Shown in pieces: positions 46,175 through 54,392 of a DNA stretch of 64,000 nt. The number at the start of each line of letters is the position of its first letter. Within the stretch, counting starts at the first letter, position 1. The notes under the pieces were generated by a model. It did no database searches, was not told the DNA's origin, and worked only from the letters and a program-made list of their open reading frames with translations. The stretch covers positions 105,439-169,438 of the forward strand of contig JAFGGN010000065.1 in NCBI GenBank assembly GCA_016930535.1, in the 5' to 3' direction. The translations under genes were made by a program, and so were the position numbers. The DNA is from a bacterium (GTDB taxonomy: Bacteria > Zhuqueibacterota > QNDG01 > JAFGCO01).

Positions 46175-47170
46175 ATGAAGTTTATGGTAAAATCAAGGAT
46201 TGATTTGACACGGCTGTATTTAATCATGTCATTGGTTTATACCCTGTCTTTTTGCGGGATATCCGGAAATCCGGAACGTCAGGCAAATGTTCCGGAAAGA
46301 AACAAGGACGAAACCGTGCAAAATGGAAATCCGGTAAAAATTCACAGAAACACCGTGCATGTGAACGGCATCGACCTGTTTTACCTCGACACGCGCACAA
46401 ACGGCATTCCTATCCTGTGCCTGCATGGCCGGTGGGGCAGGGCCGAGGTCTGGGCGGATTTCATGCAGCACTACGGCGGGGATTATCGGATTATCGCTCC
46501 GGACCAGCGCGGGCACGGCCTGAGCGGAAAGCCGGTGGCAAAATACACGGCCGAAGAAATGGCCGCCGATATGACGGCGCTTCTGGATGCCCTGCAGACC
46601 GGTCCGGTCATTCTGGTGGGGCATTCGATGGGGGGGTACGTGGCCGGAACCCTGGCCGCAAAAAATCCCGGACACGCAAGGGCGGTGGCGCTTCTCGACA
46701 AATCGGCCTCGGGCCCCGATAAACCAGGTACGCTCCCGGCAGACAGCATACCGGCCGTGGATCCGCTGACCAAGGATTGGCCCCTGCCCTTTTCCACGCT
46801 GACCGAAGCGCGCGATTATATACGGCAGGCCACGGATTCGGATCTGAGTTATCAGTACTTCATGAACAGCCTGATCGAGAAACCGGACGGGTATCACATG
46901 ATGTTCAGCTCCCAGGCCATGGCGGCCAATATCGCCGCTTATGAAAACTGGACCCATCTGCTTCCCGAAATACAATGCCCGGTACTTCTCATCAGGTCTT
47001 CCAGCCATGAGGCCGTGCCGGATGCCGATTTCGAAATGATGCAGCGTTTGCTGAAAGACTGCACGGCCTTCGAGGTCTCGCATCCGGACCATAATGTGCA
47101 ATTGGGCAACAAGGATGAATTTTATAAGTATTTCGACACATTTTTAGAGAAAACCGGTCTGACGAACTGA
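46175..47170 (+). CDS. Alpha/beta-hydrolase lipoprotein
   Basis: 331 residues. The hydrophobic N-terminus ends in TLSFCGIS, a possible lipobox. Alpha/beta-hydrolase fold: oxyanion HGRWGRAEVW, nucleophile Ser151 in VGHSMGGYVAG, the acid probably in EAVPDADFEMM and catalytic His in VSHPDHNVQLG. Resembles haloperoxidase / ester hydrolase types; the substrate cannot be inferred. Starts 21 bp after the previous gene; the flavodoxin gene follows 33 bp later. Confidence 0.85.
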   Translation: MKFMVKSRIDLTRLYLIMSLVYTLSFCGISGNPERQANVPERNKDETVQNGNPVKIHRNTVHVNGIDLFYLDTRTNGIPILCLHGRWGRAEVWADFMQHYGGDYRIIAPDQRGHGLSGKPVAKYTAEEMAADMTALLDALQTGPVILVGHSMGGYVAGTLAAKNPGHARAVALLDKSASGPDKPGTLPADSIPAVDPLTKDWPLPFSTLTEARDYIRQATDSDLSYQYFMNSLIEKPDGYHMMFSSQAMAANIAAYENWTHLLPEIQCPVLLIRSSSHEAVPDADFEMMQRLLKDCTAFEVSHPDHNVQLGNKDEFYKYFDTFLEKTGLTN

Positions 47171-47203
47171 AGTGGATCGAACTTATTTGGAACAGGAGAA
47201 AAA

Positions 47204-47692
47204 ATGAAAGCACTGGTCATATACGATTCGGTTTACGGCAACACGGAGAAGATCGCCGTGGCGGTTGGCCGGGCGCTTGGTCTCCGTGAGGGCGAGGGAA
47301 TTGTCCGAGCAGACGATGTGGCTCCCGAACACCTGGAAAGCCTCGAATTGCTTGTGGTGGGTTCGCCTACCTGGCGGTTCCGGCCGACATCCGCGGTTGC
47401 CCGGTTTCTGAAAAGCATACCGAAGCACGGGCTCGAAAATGTTCGCGTGGCCGCGTTCGATACGCGGCTTTCGGCTGAAAAAATCGAAGCGATCCGCATT
47501 CTGGCGTTTTTCGTGCATATCTTCGGATTTGCCGCAAAGCCGATTCTGAAGAAGCTCATGAAAAAAGGGGGCGTGCCTGCGGCATCACCCGCGGGATTTG
47601 ATGTGGCCGATACGGAAGGTCCGTTGATCGAAGGCGAACTGGAGCGGGCCGCAATGTGGGCGGAGCGGTTGAATATGGAGCGGACCCAATAG
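47204..47692 (+). CDS. Flavodoxin-like protein
   Basis: 162 residues. P-loop for FMN phosphate: IYDSVYGNTEKIA (about 6-18, Tyr-Gly-Asn-Thr). VVGSPTWRFRPTSAVARFL holds the W/T loop that stacks on the flavin, and AAFDTRLS the second loop. An electron carrier or a flavodoxin-fold enzyme. AGGAG precedes the ATG. Confidence 0.88.
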   Translation: MKALVIYDSVYGNTEKIAVAVGRALGLREGEGIVRADDVAPEHLESLELLVVGSPTWRFRPTSAVARFLKSIPKHGLENVRVAAFDTRLSAEKIEAIRILAFFVHIFGFAAKPILKKLMKKGGVPAASPAGFDVADTEGPLIEGELERAAMWAERLNMERTQ

Positions 47693-47754
47693 GTGTTCGC
47701 AGGGTATGATACCCCCGCTGAGGGACTGTGATACACATATCCGGAGGTGAAACG

Positions 47755-48225
47755 ATGATTATTCTTTCGGTTATCCGGTCACTGTTCAATCTGATCGCGG
47801 GCCGGCTGACATTTCCCGGAGAGTACAGGGGACGAACCGTGAAAATGGAAGACGGATCCGAATTCAGGATATTCCGGCACATGCATCTCGAATCCGGACA
47901 TGCCTCGCCCGGAGAATCGATACTCATTGTCCGCTTCAAATTCAGACGGTTCGATCATAGGACCAATATCCGCCTGTCACGTATCCCGGTTCTGCCAATC
48001 GCCGGATATCCGGGATTCAGGGATAAGTTATGGATGATCGACCAGGAATCGGGTTTCTGGCAGGGCATTTATCAATGGGAAAACCCGGATGCACTCGAGC
48101 GGTATAAAAAATCATTCATTTTGCATGTCATGAACAAACGGGCCGATGCGGCATCCATCTCGTACCGGACCGTTCAGAATAAAAATTTCGAGGAGTTTAT
48201 CCGGGAGGTCATGTCCGGCGGGTGA
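47755..48225 (+). CDS. Conserved hypothetical protein, possible dimeric alpha-beta barrel
   Basis: 156 residues from ATG 47755 (GGAGG upstream). SILIVRFKFRRF and FWQGIYQWENPDALERYKKS followed by a helix resemble YdhR / monooxygenase-like alpha-beta barrels, but the match is loose. It has a hydrophobic N-terminal helix (about 2-14) that could be amphipathic. It ends next to a shared terminator. Function unknown. Confidence 0.6.
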   Translation: MIILSVIRSLFNLIAGRLTFPGEYRGRTVKMEDGSEFRIFRHMHLESGHASPGESILIVRFKFRRFDHRTNIRLSRIPVLPIAGYPGFRDKLWMIDQESGFWQGIYQWENPDALERYKKSFILHVMNKRADAASISYRTVQNKNFEEFIREVMSGG

Positions 48226-48234
48226 TACGGGCCA

Positions 48235-48269
48235 CCGGCCTGCCAGGTCTCGAAGACATGGCAGGCCGG
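48235..48269. terminator. Bidirectional hairpin
   Basis: CCGGCCTGCCA and TGGCAGGCCGG, perfect 11-bp arms with a 13-nt loop, lie between convergent genes; ATTATTT follows on the plus side. Confidence 0.8.
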
Positions 48270-48276
48270 ATTATTT

Positions 48277-49443
48277 CTACTCGCGTGCCATTCTCACCAG
48301 GGCATCCACGGCCCTGGGATCGCCGGTTTCACCAAGCCAGAAAATAGCGGTTTTACGGATTTCCGGATTCGGATGGGTTTCCGCGATACGGACGAGATCG
48401 TCCACGGTGGCGCTTCCATGCTGCTGGGACAGGGCGAACACCGCATGCTTCTGTATTTCCGTCTCCTCCGCATTGAAAACCACGTCTTTCAAAGCCCGGG
48501 CCGCGTTTTCAGATGCTTTCTGTCCGAGCCAGAATACAGCCTTTTTGCGCAGTTCGCGGGACCGTGCATGATACGCCAGATCGATCAGTGCGTCTTCCGC
48601 TTCGGGCAGGTGCATCTGGCTGATGCCGAACACGGCCTTTTCCTGAACGTCGGACGACGGATCCGCCCGGATACACTCACCGAGAATACGCAGGGCCCTT
48701 AAATCCTCCTGCTGTCCCAGCCAGAATACCGCATCCTCACGCAGCTCTTCCGGCTCGCCGCTTTGCACGCGTTCATTCAGAAACGGAATCACCCGGTCCT
48801 TCAACGTGTGCGTGGCCACGCATACGATCAGGTCCTTCCTGTAACGTTCCGATCGGGATTGTCTGTATTGCGAAGACAGAAAATCAAGACTTTCGGTTTG
48901 TGACACCGTTCCCAGCCAGAGCACAGGGAGATCCCGGAGACGGACAGGCCGGTCCATATCCGTGATCCTGATTTCTTCGGCCGATTCCAGTTTTTGCTGC
49001 CTTTCGGGCAGAGGCATCAGCCCTTCGGGCAGAGGCATCAGCCCTTCGGGCAGATGGATCAGAAAGGCCTGTTCCCGGTCGACCATGGAGCCGTCCTGAC
49101 CCGTATGCCGTCCGAGCGCGTTTTGGGCCGCTTCCAGCAGGGTACCGGATTCACTGCGGCTGTCGTTCAGCGACCGGTTCAGGATTTCAGCGAGCGTTTC
49201 ATACCCGCTGCCGTCCCCGCTGTTCCAGCTGATGTGCGTGTTTTTTTTCGAAGGTCTTATAATACTGTAACCCAGCCAGGCGCCCGAGGCCGCATGTGCG
49301 GTCCCGGCCTGTTCGAGTGCCCATTCGATCCGTTGACTCAGGGAATTCAGCTGATCCGGTGCAACCTGCACTGTCGATTTCGCGCTCAGGGAGGACCAAA
49401 GGAGCATGCCGCAGAGCATGACGGATTGATACGTTGTCTTCAT
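48277..49443 (-). CDS. Exported HEAT-repeat protein (second of two)
   Basis: 388 residues from ATG 49443 (GGAGG upstream). Signal peptide MKTTYQSVMLCGMLLWSS, ending near LSAKS. The middle has a 7-residue tandem repeat LPEGLMP. The C-terminal half (about 190-388) is HEAT-like repeats of about 31 residues with the core AVFWLGQ or AVFGISQ. It probably acts as a periplasmic protein-protein adaptor. Last gene of the sigma/anti-sigma/HEAT/HEAT operon. Confidence 0.85.
   Translation of the reverse strand: MKTTYQSVMLCGMLLWSSLSAKSTVQVAPDQLNSLSQRIEWALEQAGTAHAASGAWLGYSIIRPSKKNTHISWNSGDGSGYETLAEILNRSLNDSRSESGTLLEAAQNALGRHTGQDGSMVDREQAFLIHLPEGLMPLPEGLMPLPERQQKLESAEEIRITDMDRPVRLRDLPVLWLGTVSQTESLDFLSSQYRQSRSERYRKDLIVCVATHTLKDRVIPFLNERVQSGEPEELREDAVFWLGQQEDLRALRILGECIRADPSSDVQEKAVFGISQMHLPEAEDALIDLAYHARSRELRKKAVFWLGQKASENAARALKDVVFNAEETEIQKHAVFALSQQHGSATVDDLVRIAETHPNPEIRKTAIFWLGETGDPRAVDALVRMARE
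49000..49058. repeat. 21-bp in-frame tandem repeat
   Basis: Unit CCTTCGGGCAGAGGCATCAG plus one base, about 2.7 copies, gives LPEGLMP repeats on the minus strand. Prone to slippage, so the copy number may vary between strains. Confidence 0.8.
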
Positions 49444-49465
49444 ATGAAAAACCTCCTTCGATCCG

Positions 49466-50941
49466 TTACGGAGCCTGATTCTGTGATGTAGTGATGATTT
49501 CCAGAAGTGCCTCCTTGGCGCGGGGATCGTCGCTTTCTCCCAGCCAGAAAATCGCTTTTTTCCGTATTGAATTGTTTTTATTTGTTTTGGCAATCTGTAT
49601 CAGGGCAGGCAGTCCGATGCTTTCGTCCGCCTGCGCGATCGCAAAAACGGCCTGATCACGGATCTCGGGATCGGGATCCTGGGTCATGGACAAGAGGAAG
49701 TCGATATCCTCTTTTGACCGGGCATTGTCGCCGATCCAGAACACCGCTTTCTTCCGTACATCCGTGTTCCGGTGTGTTTGCGCGATGTCATACAGGATGG
49801 ACAGTCCTTTGCCGTCCTGGGTTCTGGAAAGTGCAAATACGGCCTGTTCCGCGATTTCCGGATCCTGCTCGTTGAGCGCGATATCTTTCAGTGCGCGGAG
49901 GATTTGTTCCGAATCCGTATTTTCGCCCAGCCAGAATATGGCCTTTTTCCGTACTTCCCTGTCCTCATGCGATTTGGCAATATCCAGGAGAAGGGGCAGG
50001 CCTTTTTTATCCGGCGCCTCCGAGAGCGCGAAAACCGCATGCTGCGCGATCTCGGAAACCGGGTCCGTGAGTGCCGTTTGTTTCAGAAAATCGAGTATCG
50101 CCGGATCATGTGCATTTTCTCCCAGCCAGAAAACCGCTTTCTTGCGTATATCCACGTCCTGTTCAACCCTGGCAATGTCCATGAGATAGGGGATTCCCTT
50201 TTGTCCGGGCGCTTCGGAGAGCGCGAAAACCGCCTGTTCACGGATTTCCGGAGTTTTGTCGGTCTTTGCCAATGTGACGAGAAACTGCAGGATGTCTTCG
50301 GAGCGGGCGTTTTCGCCTACCCAGAACAGGGCATGTTTCCGGAGCTTGATATCCGGTTCGCTCATGACCACGGTCTTGAGTTTTTCAAGAGCACGCGGAT
50401 CGTCGAATTCACTTAAGGAAAACAGCACCTTTTCACGCATTTGAGGATCCGGATTGCTGTCATAAATACGGATCAGTGCATCCAGGGATTTCTCGTCCCG
50501 CATGTTCGAGAGGGCATGAATCGCCGCAATGGCAATGTCGTTGTCCCCGGACGACTGCATGGCCCTGATCTGGTTTTTGTATTCGGTCTTGCCCTGGGCC
50601 GCCAGCGCGTTTGCCACCCGGATCATATGCTGCCGGGCATCGTCCGCCCAGTTGCTGTCCCCGAACCGCTGTGTGAAATCCTCATAACACGCATAGGCAC
50701 TTTCGAGATCGTGGTTCAGCTGTTCCATGGCATAGCATCGCCAGAAATGTGCATCATCCGCGTAATTGCTTTTCGGATTGGTACGACCGAATGCCTCCAG
50801 CGTATCACACGCTTGCTGCCATGCTTCCTCCAATATAAACCGATAGGCGGTCTTGTACTGTTCCGCATCATTCGTTTTGTCTTCGGCAGGAAGGATCATG
50901 GCAGACAGAAGGGCAAAAATGAAGAGATTACGGATTTTCAT
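49466..50941 (-). CDS. Exported TPR/HEAT-repeat protein (first of two)
   Basis: 491 residues. Signal peptide to about 20. A tetratricopeptide-like N-terminus (about 25-110, AYRFILEEAWQQACDTLEAF, DDAHFWRCYAMEQL) is followed by about ten HEAT repeats of about 31 residues. They alternate between two types, one with VFALSEAP and one with VFWLGEN, so the true unit is a doublet of about 62. The regular alternation points to growth by duplication of the doublet. AAGGAG precedes the ATG. Ten bp after the anti-sigma gene. Likely a periplasmic scaffold or sensor input. Confidence 0.87.
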   Translation of the reverse strand: MKIRNLFIFALLSAMILPAEDKTNDAEQYKTAYRFILEEAWQQACDTLEAFGRTNPKSNYADDAHFWRCYAMEQLNHDLESAYACYEDFTQRFGDSNWADDARQHMIRVANALAAQGKTEYKNQIRAMQSSGDNDIAIAAIHALSNMRDEKSLDALIRIYDSNPDPQMREKVLFSLSEFDDPRALEKLKTVVMSEPDIKLRKHALFWVGENARSEDILQFLVTLAKTDKTPEIREQAVFALSEAPGQKGIPYLMDIARVEQDVDIRKKAVFWLGENAHDPAILDFLKQTALTDPVSEIAQHAVFALSEAPDKKGLPLLLDIAKSHEDREVRKKAIFWLGENTDSEQILRALKDIALNEQDPEIAEQAVFALSRTQDGKGLSILYDIAQTHRNTDVRKKAVFWIGDNARSKEDIDFLLSMTQDPDPEIRDQAVFAIAQADESIGLPALIQIAKTNKNNSIRKKAIFWLGESDDPRAKEALLEIITTSQNQAP

Positions 50942-50951
50942 GATGTGCTCC

Positions 50952-51731
50952 TTAAATATGTTGAGAAGCGGGGCCGGGGATGTCCCGGTTGCTCCGGTCC
51001 AGTGTATTCATTTGGATTTTGAACAATATGCTCCGTTTATCCAGGCCGTCGCGGATAATTTCAATATTGTCCATATCGACAGTTTCTTCGATATTCGCGA
51101 TCTGAAGCAGGATCAGTTCCAGGTCGGAAAGCAGCATCTGCAGTTTCCGGTCCGCATCGCCGGGCAGATCCGCTTTCAGCAGTCCGGTTTCCCGGATGAG
51201 GCTCCGGGCCGTTTGTTTTTGAACCGGTAAATTGAGAACAGCCGGATCATCGGTCTGTGCGTCGAAATTGGAGAAGGCCAGGAGGATGCGCTGCGAGCGT
51301 TCCAGTACCTGTGCCGTACGCATTTCAACGGGCATGCCCTTGCCCTTTTTCCCCGTCTCGGACCGCACAGCTGTCTGTACTTCCACGGGACCTTGGCTCC
51401 GGCCGATCCAGATACCGGCAAACAGGCAGACGGCCGCGGTCAGTGGCAGAGCGAACCGGGGATTCAGCAGCAGCCTGAAACGGACGTGTTTCTTCGGGGA
51501 TGGTTCAAGTTCCGGTGACAGCCGTGCCCAGAATTCGTTCATGAACCGGTCGTCCGGTTCCGCCTGTTTTCTTTGGCGCATGGTCCCGAGCATGGATCTG
51601 TACTCCTGATACGCCCGTGCGCATTCCCGGCATCCGGCCACATGGGTTTCCAGTTCGGACCGTTCCCTGTCCGTCAAACCGCCGGACAGGGCTTCCGCCA
51701 TGCGTTTTTCCATGGAACGGCAGGATTTCAT
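50952..51731 (-). CDS. Anti-sigma factor with zf-HC2 zinc finger
   Basis: 259 residues. The N-terminal ZAS domain has the HxxxCxxC motif (His30, Cys34, Cys37). One membrane helix lies at about 100-120 (LPLTAAVCLFAGIWIG). The periplasmic part has a helical region with ILLQIANIEETVDMDNI. It should hold the sigma factor of the gene before it. Starts one base after the sigma stop, so translation is coupled (GGGAGG lies in the sigma 3' end). Confidence 0.87.
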   Translation of the reverse strand: MKSCRSMEKRMAEALSGGLTDRERSELETHVAGCRECARAYQEYRSMLGTMRQRKQAEPDDRFMNEFWARLSPELEPSPKKHVRFRLLLNPRFALPLTAAVCLFAGIWIGRSQGPVEVQTAVRSETGKKGKGMPVEMRTAQVLERSQRILLAFSNFDAQTDDPAVLNLPVQKQTARSLIRETGLLKADLPGDADRKLQMLLSDLELILLQIANIEETVDMDNIEIIRDGLDKRSILFKIQMNTLDRSNRDIPGPASQHI

Positions 51732-51732
51732 A

Positions 51733-52317
51733 TCAGGCCTCCCATCCGAGTTCGCGTCTGAGCGGCGCCAGTTCTTTCCTCAGTTTACGCAGTGCATTGA
51801 AAAGCGTGCTCTTGACGGTTCCGAGGCTGATGTTCAGTGATTCCGCGATATCGCTCAAAGCCATATCGTGATCATGGCGCAGTAAAAAGATATCCCGCTC
51901 GCGTTGGGATAGTCCGTCCAGGGCATTCCGGATCCGGGCCTGAATCAATCCGTCGTCGGTCAGCTGTTCGGGTCCGGGATTGCCTGCCGGTATATTGTCG
52001 AGCATGTTTGTATCGTCGTTTTTCATGGATTTCTGCGCCTTTCTGAGCTGCCACCATTTTTTTCTTCTGTGATCGATGCAGGTGTTGACCGTGATCCTGT
52101 GCAGCCATGAGCTGAACTGTGCGTCCCCGCGGAAACGGGAGAGGGAGCGATAGGCTTTGATAAACACCTCCTGACTCATATCCTCCGCATCAGTGTGGTT
52201 GCCCATGAGATCCAGGGCGATGAAATAAACACGCTGCTTGTGTTTTTCCACGAGCCGGCGGAACGCGTTTCTCTGGCCGTTCTGAGCATCCTGAACAAGC
52301 GCTTGATCGTCGGTCAA
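51733..52317 (-). CDS. ECF-type RNA polymerase sigma factor
   Basis: 194 residues. Sigma2 at about 20-90 (DMSQEVFIKAYRSLSRF), sigma4 at about 130-185 (LSQRERDIFLLRHDHDMALS, LGTVKSTLFNALRKLR). No sigma3 and no extra C-terminal domain. TTG start at 52317 with GGGAG upstream. Heads an operon with its anti-sigma factor and two HEAT proteins; likely controls itself. The signal is unknown. Confidence 0.92.
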   Translation of the reverse strand: MTDDQALVQDAQNGQRNAFRRLVEKHKQRVYFIALDLMGNHTDAEDMSQEVFIKAYRSLSRFRGDAQFSSWLHRITVNTCIDHRRKKWWQLRKAQKSMKNDDTNMLDNIPAGNPGPEQLTDDGLIQARIRNALDGLSQRERDIFLLRHDHDMALSDIAESLNISLGTVKSTLFNALRKLRKELAPLRRELGWEA

Positions 52318-52634
52318 AACCTGTCTCCCGTTATTCAGTCAGTTAGACGAGAATTGTTTGTGAAAGGTTGGGAAGCAATTCACAGGTATAATAATGAGTT
52401 TTACGGGGAATGTCAATTCAAGAACAAAGAACAAAGACCAAAGAACAAAGAGGGCGTTAGGTCTGTAGGGTCATGGAGTCATTGGGTCGGGATATCCGGA
52501 GAGTGATGCGGAGAAGCGGAGAGGGGGAGTGCAGGAGATAAAAAAACATGAGGCCGGTTCCTTTTCAATGATACGGATGGATCGATCTACTTTTTGAATT
52601 GCTTTTTACCGTAGGGTTGCCTATTATTTGTTTT
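52318..52634. other. Divergent spacer with word repeats
   Basis: About 315 bp. AAAGAACAAAG repeat at 52418-52451 and a diverged GAGAAGCGGAGAG unit at 52452-52540, in the same order as at 23527-23640 and 39884-39990. No gene seen. The sigma promoter should lie in 52320-52410. Confidence 0.55.
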
Positions 52635-53360
52635 ATGACTTCGAATAAAACAACTTCTTTCGGACAGAAACTGAAAGCCGAATTGCTGGCTCAGGGTGCC
52701 GAGTTTGTCTATTTTGTCGACATTTCCGGCCTTTCTCATAAACAGAACAAGGGATTTGCCCGGGCCGTTTTGTTCGGCATCACCTTATCCCCGGGATACA
52801 TTCAGCAAATCACCCGTATGCCCGAATATGTCCGGATCATGATCCGGGAGCGCCGGATTGAAGATGATGAATTTGAGCATAAGGAAACGCATACCAATGC
52901 AATGGCCGACTGGCTGGCCGGTTTTATCAGGGAAAAAGGGTATCCGGCATATTCTCAATCCGAAAATAACATCGCTTCGGCCGGATTTTATGACGAGGCG
53001 GCAAAAAGCACGCCCCTGCCCCATAAGACGATCGCCGGACTTGCGGGCATGGGATGGATCGGCAGGCACAATTTGCTCGTGACGCCTGAGTTCGGCAGTG
53101 CCGTAAGCATGTGCACGGTCCTGACCGATGCGCCTATCAATACGGTTTTACTGGAGCCCATGCAATCAAAATGCGGGGACTGCACCGTATGTCAGACGGT
53201 CTGTTCCGACGGGGCAATCATGGGGAATGACTGGTGTACAGGAATGTCGAGGGATGATCTTATCGATGTATACAAATGCACGACATGTCTTAAATGTCTG
53301 GTTTTCTGTCCCTGGACGCAGAAGTATATGCAAGAGAAATTGAATACGGCAGGTTCGTGA
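52635..53360 (+). CDS. Epoxyqueuosine-reductase-like [4Fe-4S] protein (QueG-related)
   Basis: 241 residues from ATG 52635; the longest frame starts at a TTG 12 codons earlier. The C-terminus has CGDCTVCQTVCSDGAIMG and CTTCLKCLVFCPW, two ferredoxin-like [4Fe-4S] motifs. GLAGMGWIGRHNLLVTPEFG is the segment shared with QueG and the reductive dehalogenase family. It is shorter than QueG (about 350-380) and lacks much of the usual C-terminal part, so it may not make queuosine. No strong ribosome site was seen. Confidence 0.8.
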   Translation: MTSNKTTSFGQKLKAELLAQGAEFVYFVDISGLSHKQNKGFARAVLFGITLSPGYIQQITRMPEYVRIMIRERRIEDDEFEHKETHTNAMADWLAGFIREKGYPAYSQSENNIASAGFYDEAAKSTPLPHKTIAGLAGMGWIGRHNLLVTPEFGSAVSMCTVLTDAPINTVLLEPMQSKCGDCTVCQTVCSDGAIMGNDWCTGMSRDDLIDVYKCTTCLKCLVFCPWTQKYMQEKLNTAGS

Positions 53361-53497
53361 ATACAGTGTGATTGATCGAAAATCAGGTAAGCGATGTCCC
53401 GCTCGAGATTAATCTATACAGGTTCATTACGGATTGAAACAGAAAAGTGCGGACAAAGAATCCCGGGTGGCTGCCCCAAAGTCGATTTAAAAGAAGT

Positions 53498-54391
53498 CTA
53501 TTTCCTTCTCCCTACAATCAGATAGGCCGTGGTCAAAAACCACTCCTTCGGCAGATCGGGCAGATGTGTCATCAATTCATCCGTAAGCAGGGTCTCTTCC
53601 TCATAGGTGAAATCCGCATCGGTTCCCTGTTTTCGGTAACTGCGGTCAATGCCCCGGACAGAGACCAGGTCGAAGCAGAGAGCCATCGCGGATTTGATTT
53701 CATCCGGTGTCTTCCGGTTGAGGTACGGCGTTTCCACGGTGCCGAGCACGTGTCCCCAGGGATGGGCCCGGGTTACTGAAAGGGGCGTGTGGCCGCCTGA
53801 GAAGCTGTAGAAATTGTGCCACAGATGATACGTGATGCCGCCCGGACGCGTCACGCGACTCAGCTCCCTGAATCCGTTTTCCAGATCGTCCACATGTTCC
53901 AGCACCGAGTTGGATATGACCACGTCGAAGGCATTGTCCGGGTACGGCAGGCGTTTCCCATTGTAGGAAGTCAGCTTATAGTCCCTGTGACGGAATTTCC
54001 GGCCCGCTATTTTCTGCAGGTGCCCGAAATACCTGCGATAATAGTAATTCTTTTTCAGCCAGGCCTTGACCAGGGCAAAAAGCGGATTTCCCGGATCCGA
54101 CTGGACGATGTCTGCCGCGGTTGTAACGAGCCTGTCACGGTAAAATGCATGGGCCGTGTCGATGCCCTCCGCCTGCATGGTTTCCCGGGCGAACAGCGCG
54201 ACCTCGGGATAGTGATAGCCGCATCCGTAAACCAGCAGCCGGCATTCTCCCAGGGGTTTTTCAATGAGCGCAGACAGATCGTCCTTCACACGGATGAATT
54301 TGTATTCATAGTCATGCTGTGCATGATGGGCCGGATCATAACCGGCGATATGACGGATCAGGATGCCCGCTTTTTTGATTTTTCGAATCAT
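53498..54391 (-). CDS. Class I SAM-dependent methyltransferase
   Basis: 297 residues. SAM-binding Rossmann fold of the methyltransf_11/25 kind: LLVYGCGYHYPEVALFA (motif I-like, with Tyr where Gly is usual) and VVISNSVLEHVDDLENG (motif IV). The middle GHTPLSVTRAHPWGHVLG is substrate-specific. Starts one base after the carB stop, so it is coupled to pyrimidine/arginine synthesis genes, although no function there is known. It is not PrmC-like. Confidence 0.82.
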   Translation of the reverse strand: MIRKIKKAGILIRHIAGYDPAHHAQHDYEYKFIRVKDDLSALIEKPLGECRLLVYGCGYHYPEVALFARETMQAEGIDTAHAFYRDRLVTTAADIVQSDPGNPLFALVKAWLKKNYYYRRYFGHLQKIAGRKFRHRDYKLTSYNGKRLPYPDNAFDVVISNSVLEHVDDLENGFRELSRVTRPGGITYHLWHNFYSFSGGHTPLSVTRAHPWGHVLGTVETPYLNRKTPDEIKSAMALCFDLVSVRGIDRSYRKQGTDADFTYEEETLLTDELMTHLPDLPKEWFLTTAYLIVGRRK

Positions 54392-54392
54392 G

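Noticed and set aside
49000..49058. CRISPR-like short repeats
   Set aside because: In-frame coding repeat without spacers.
53498..54391. PrmC (release-factor glutamine methyltransferase)
   Set aside because: No NPPY motif typical of PrmC; not adjacent to prfA.
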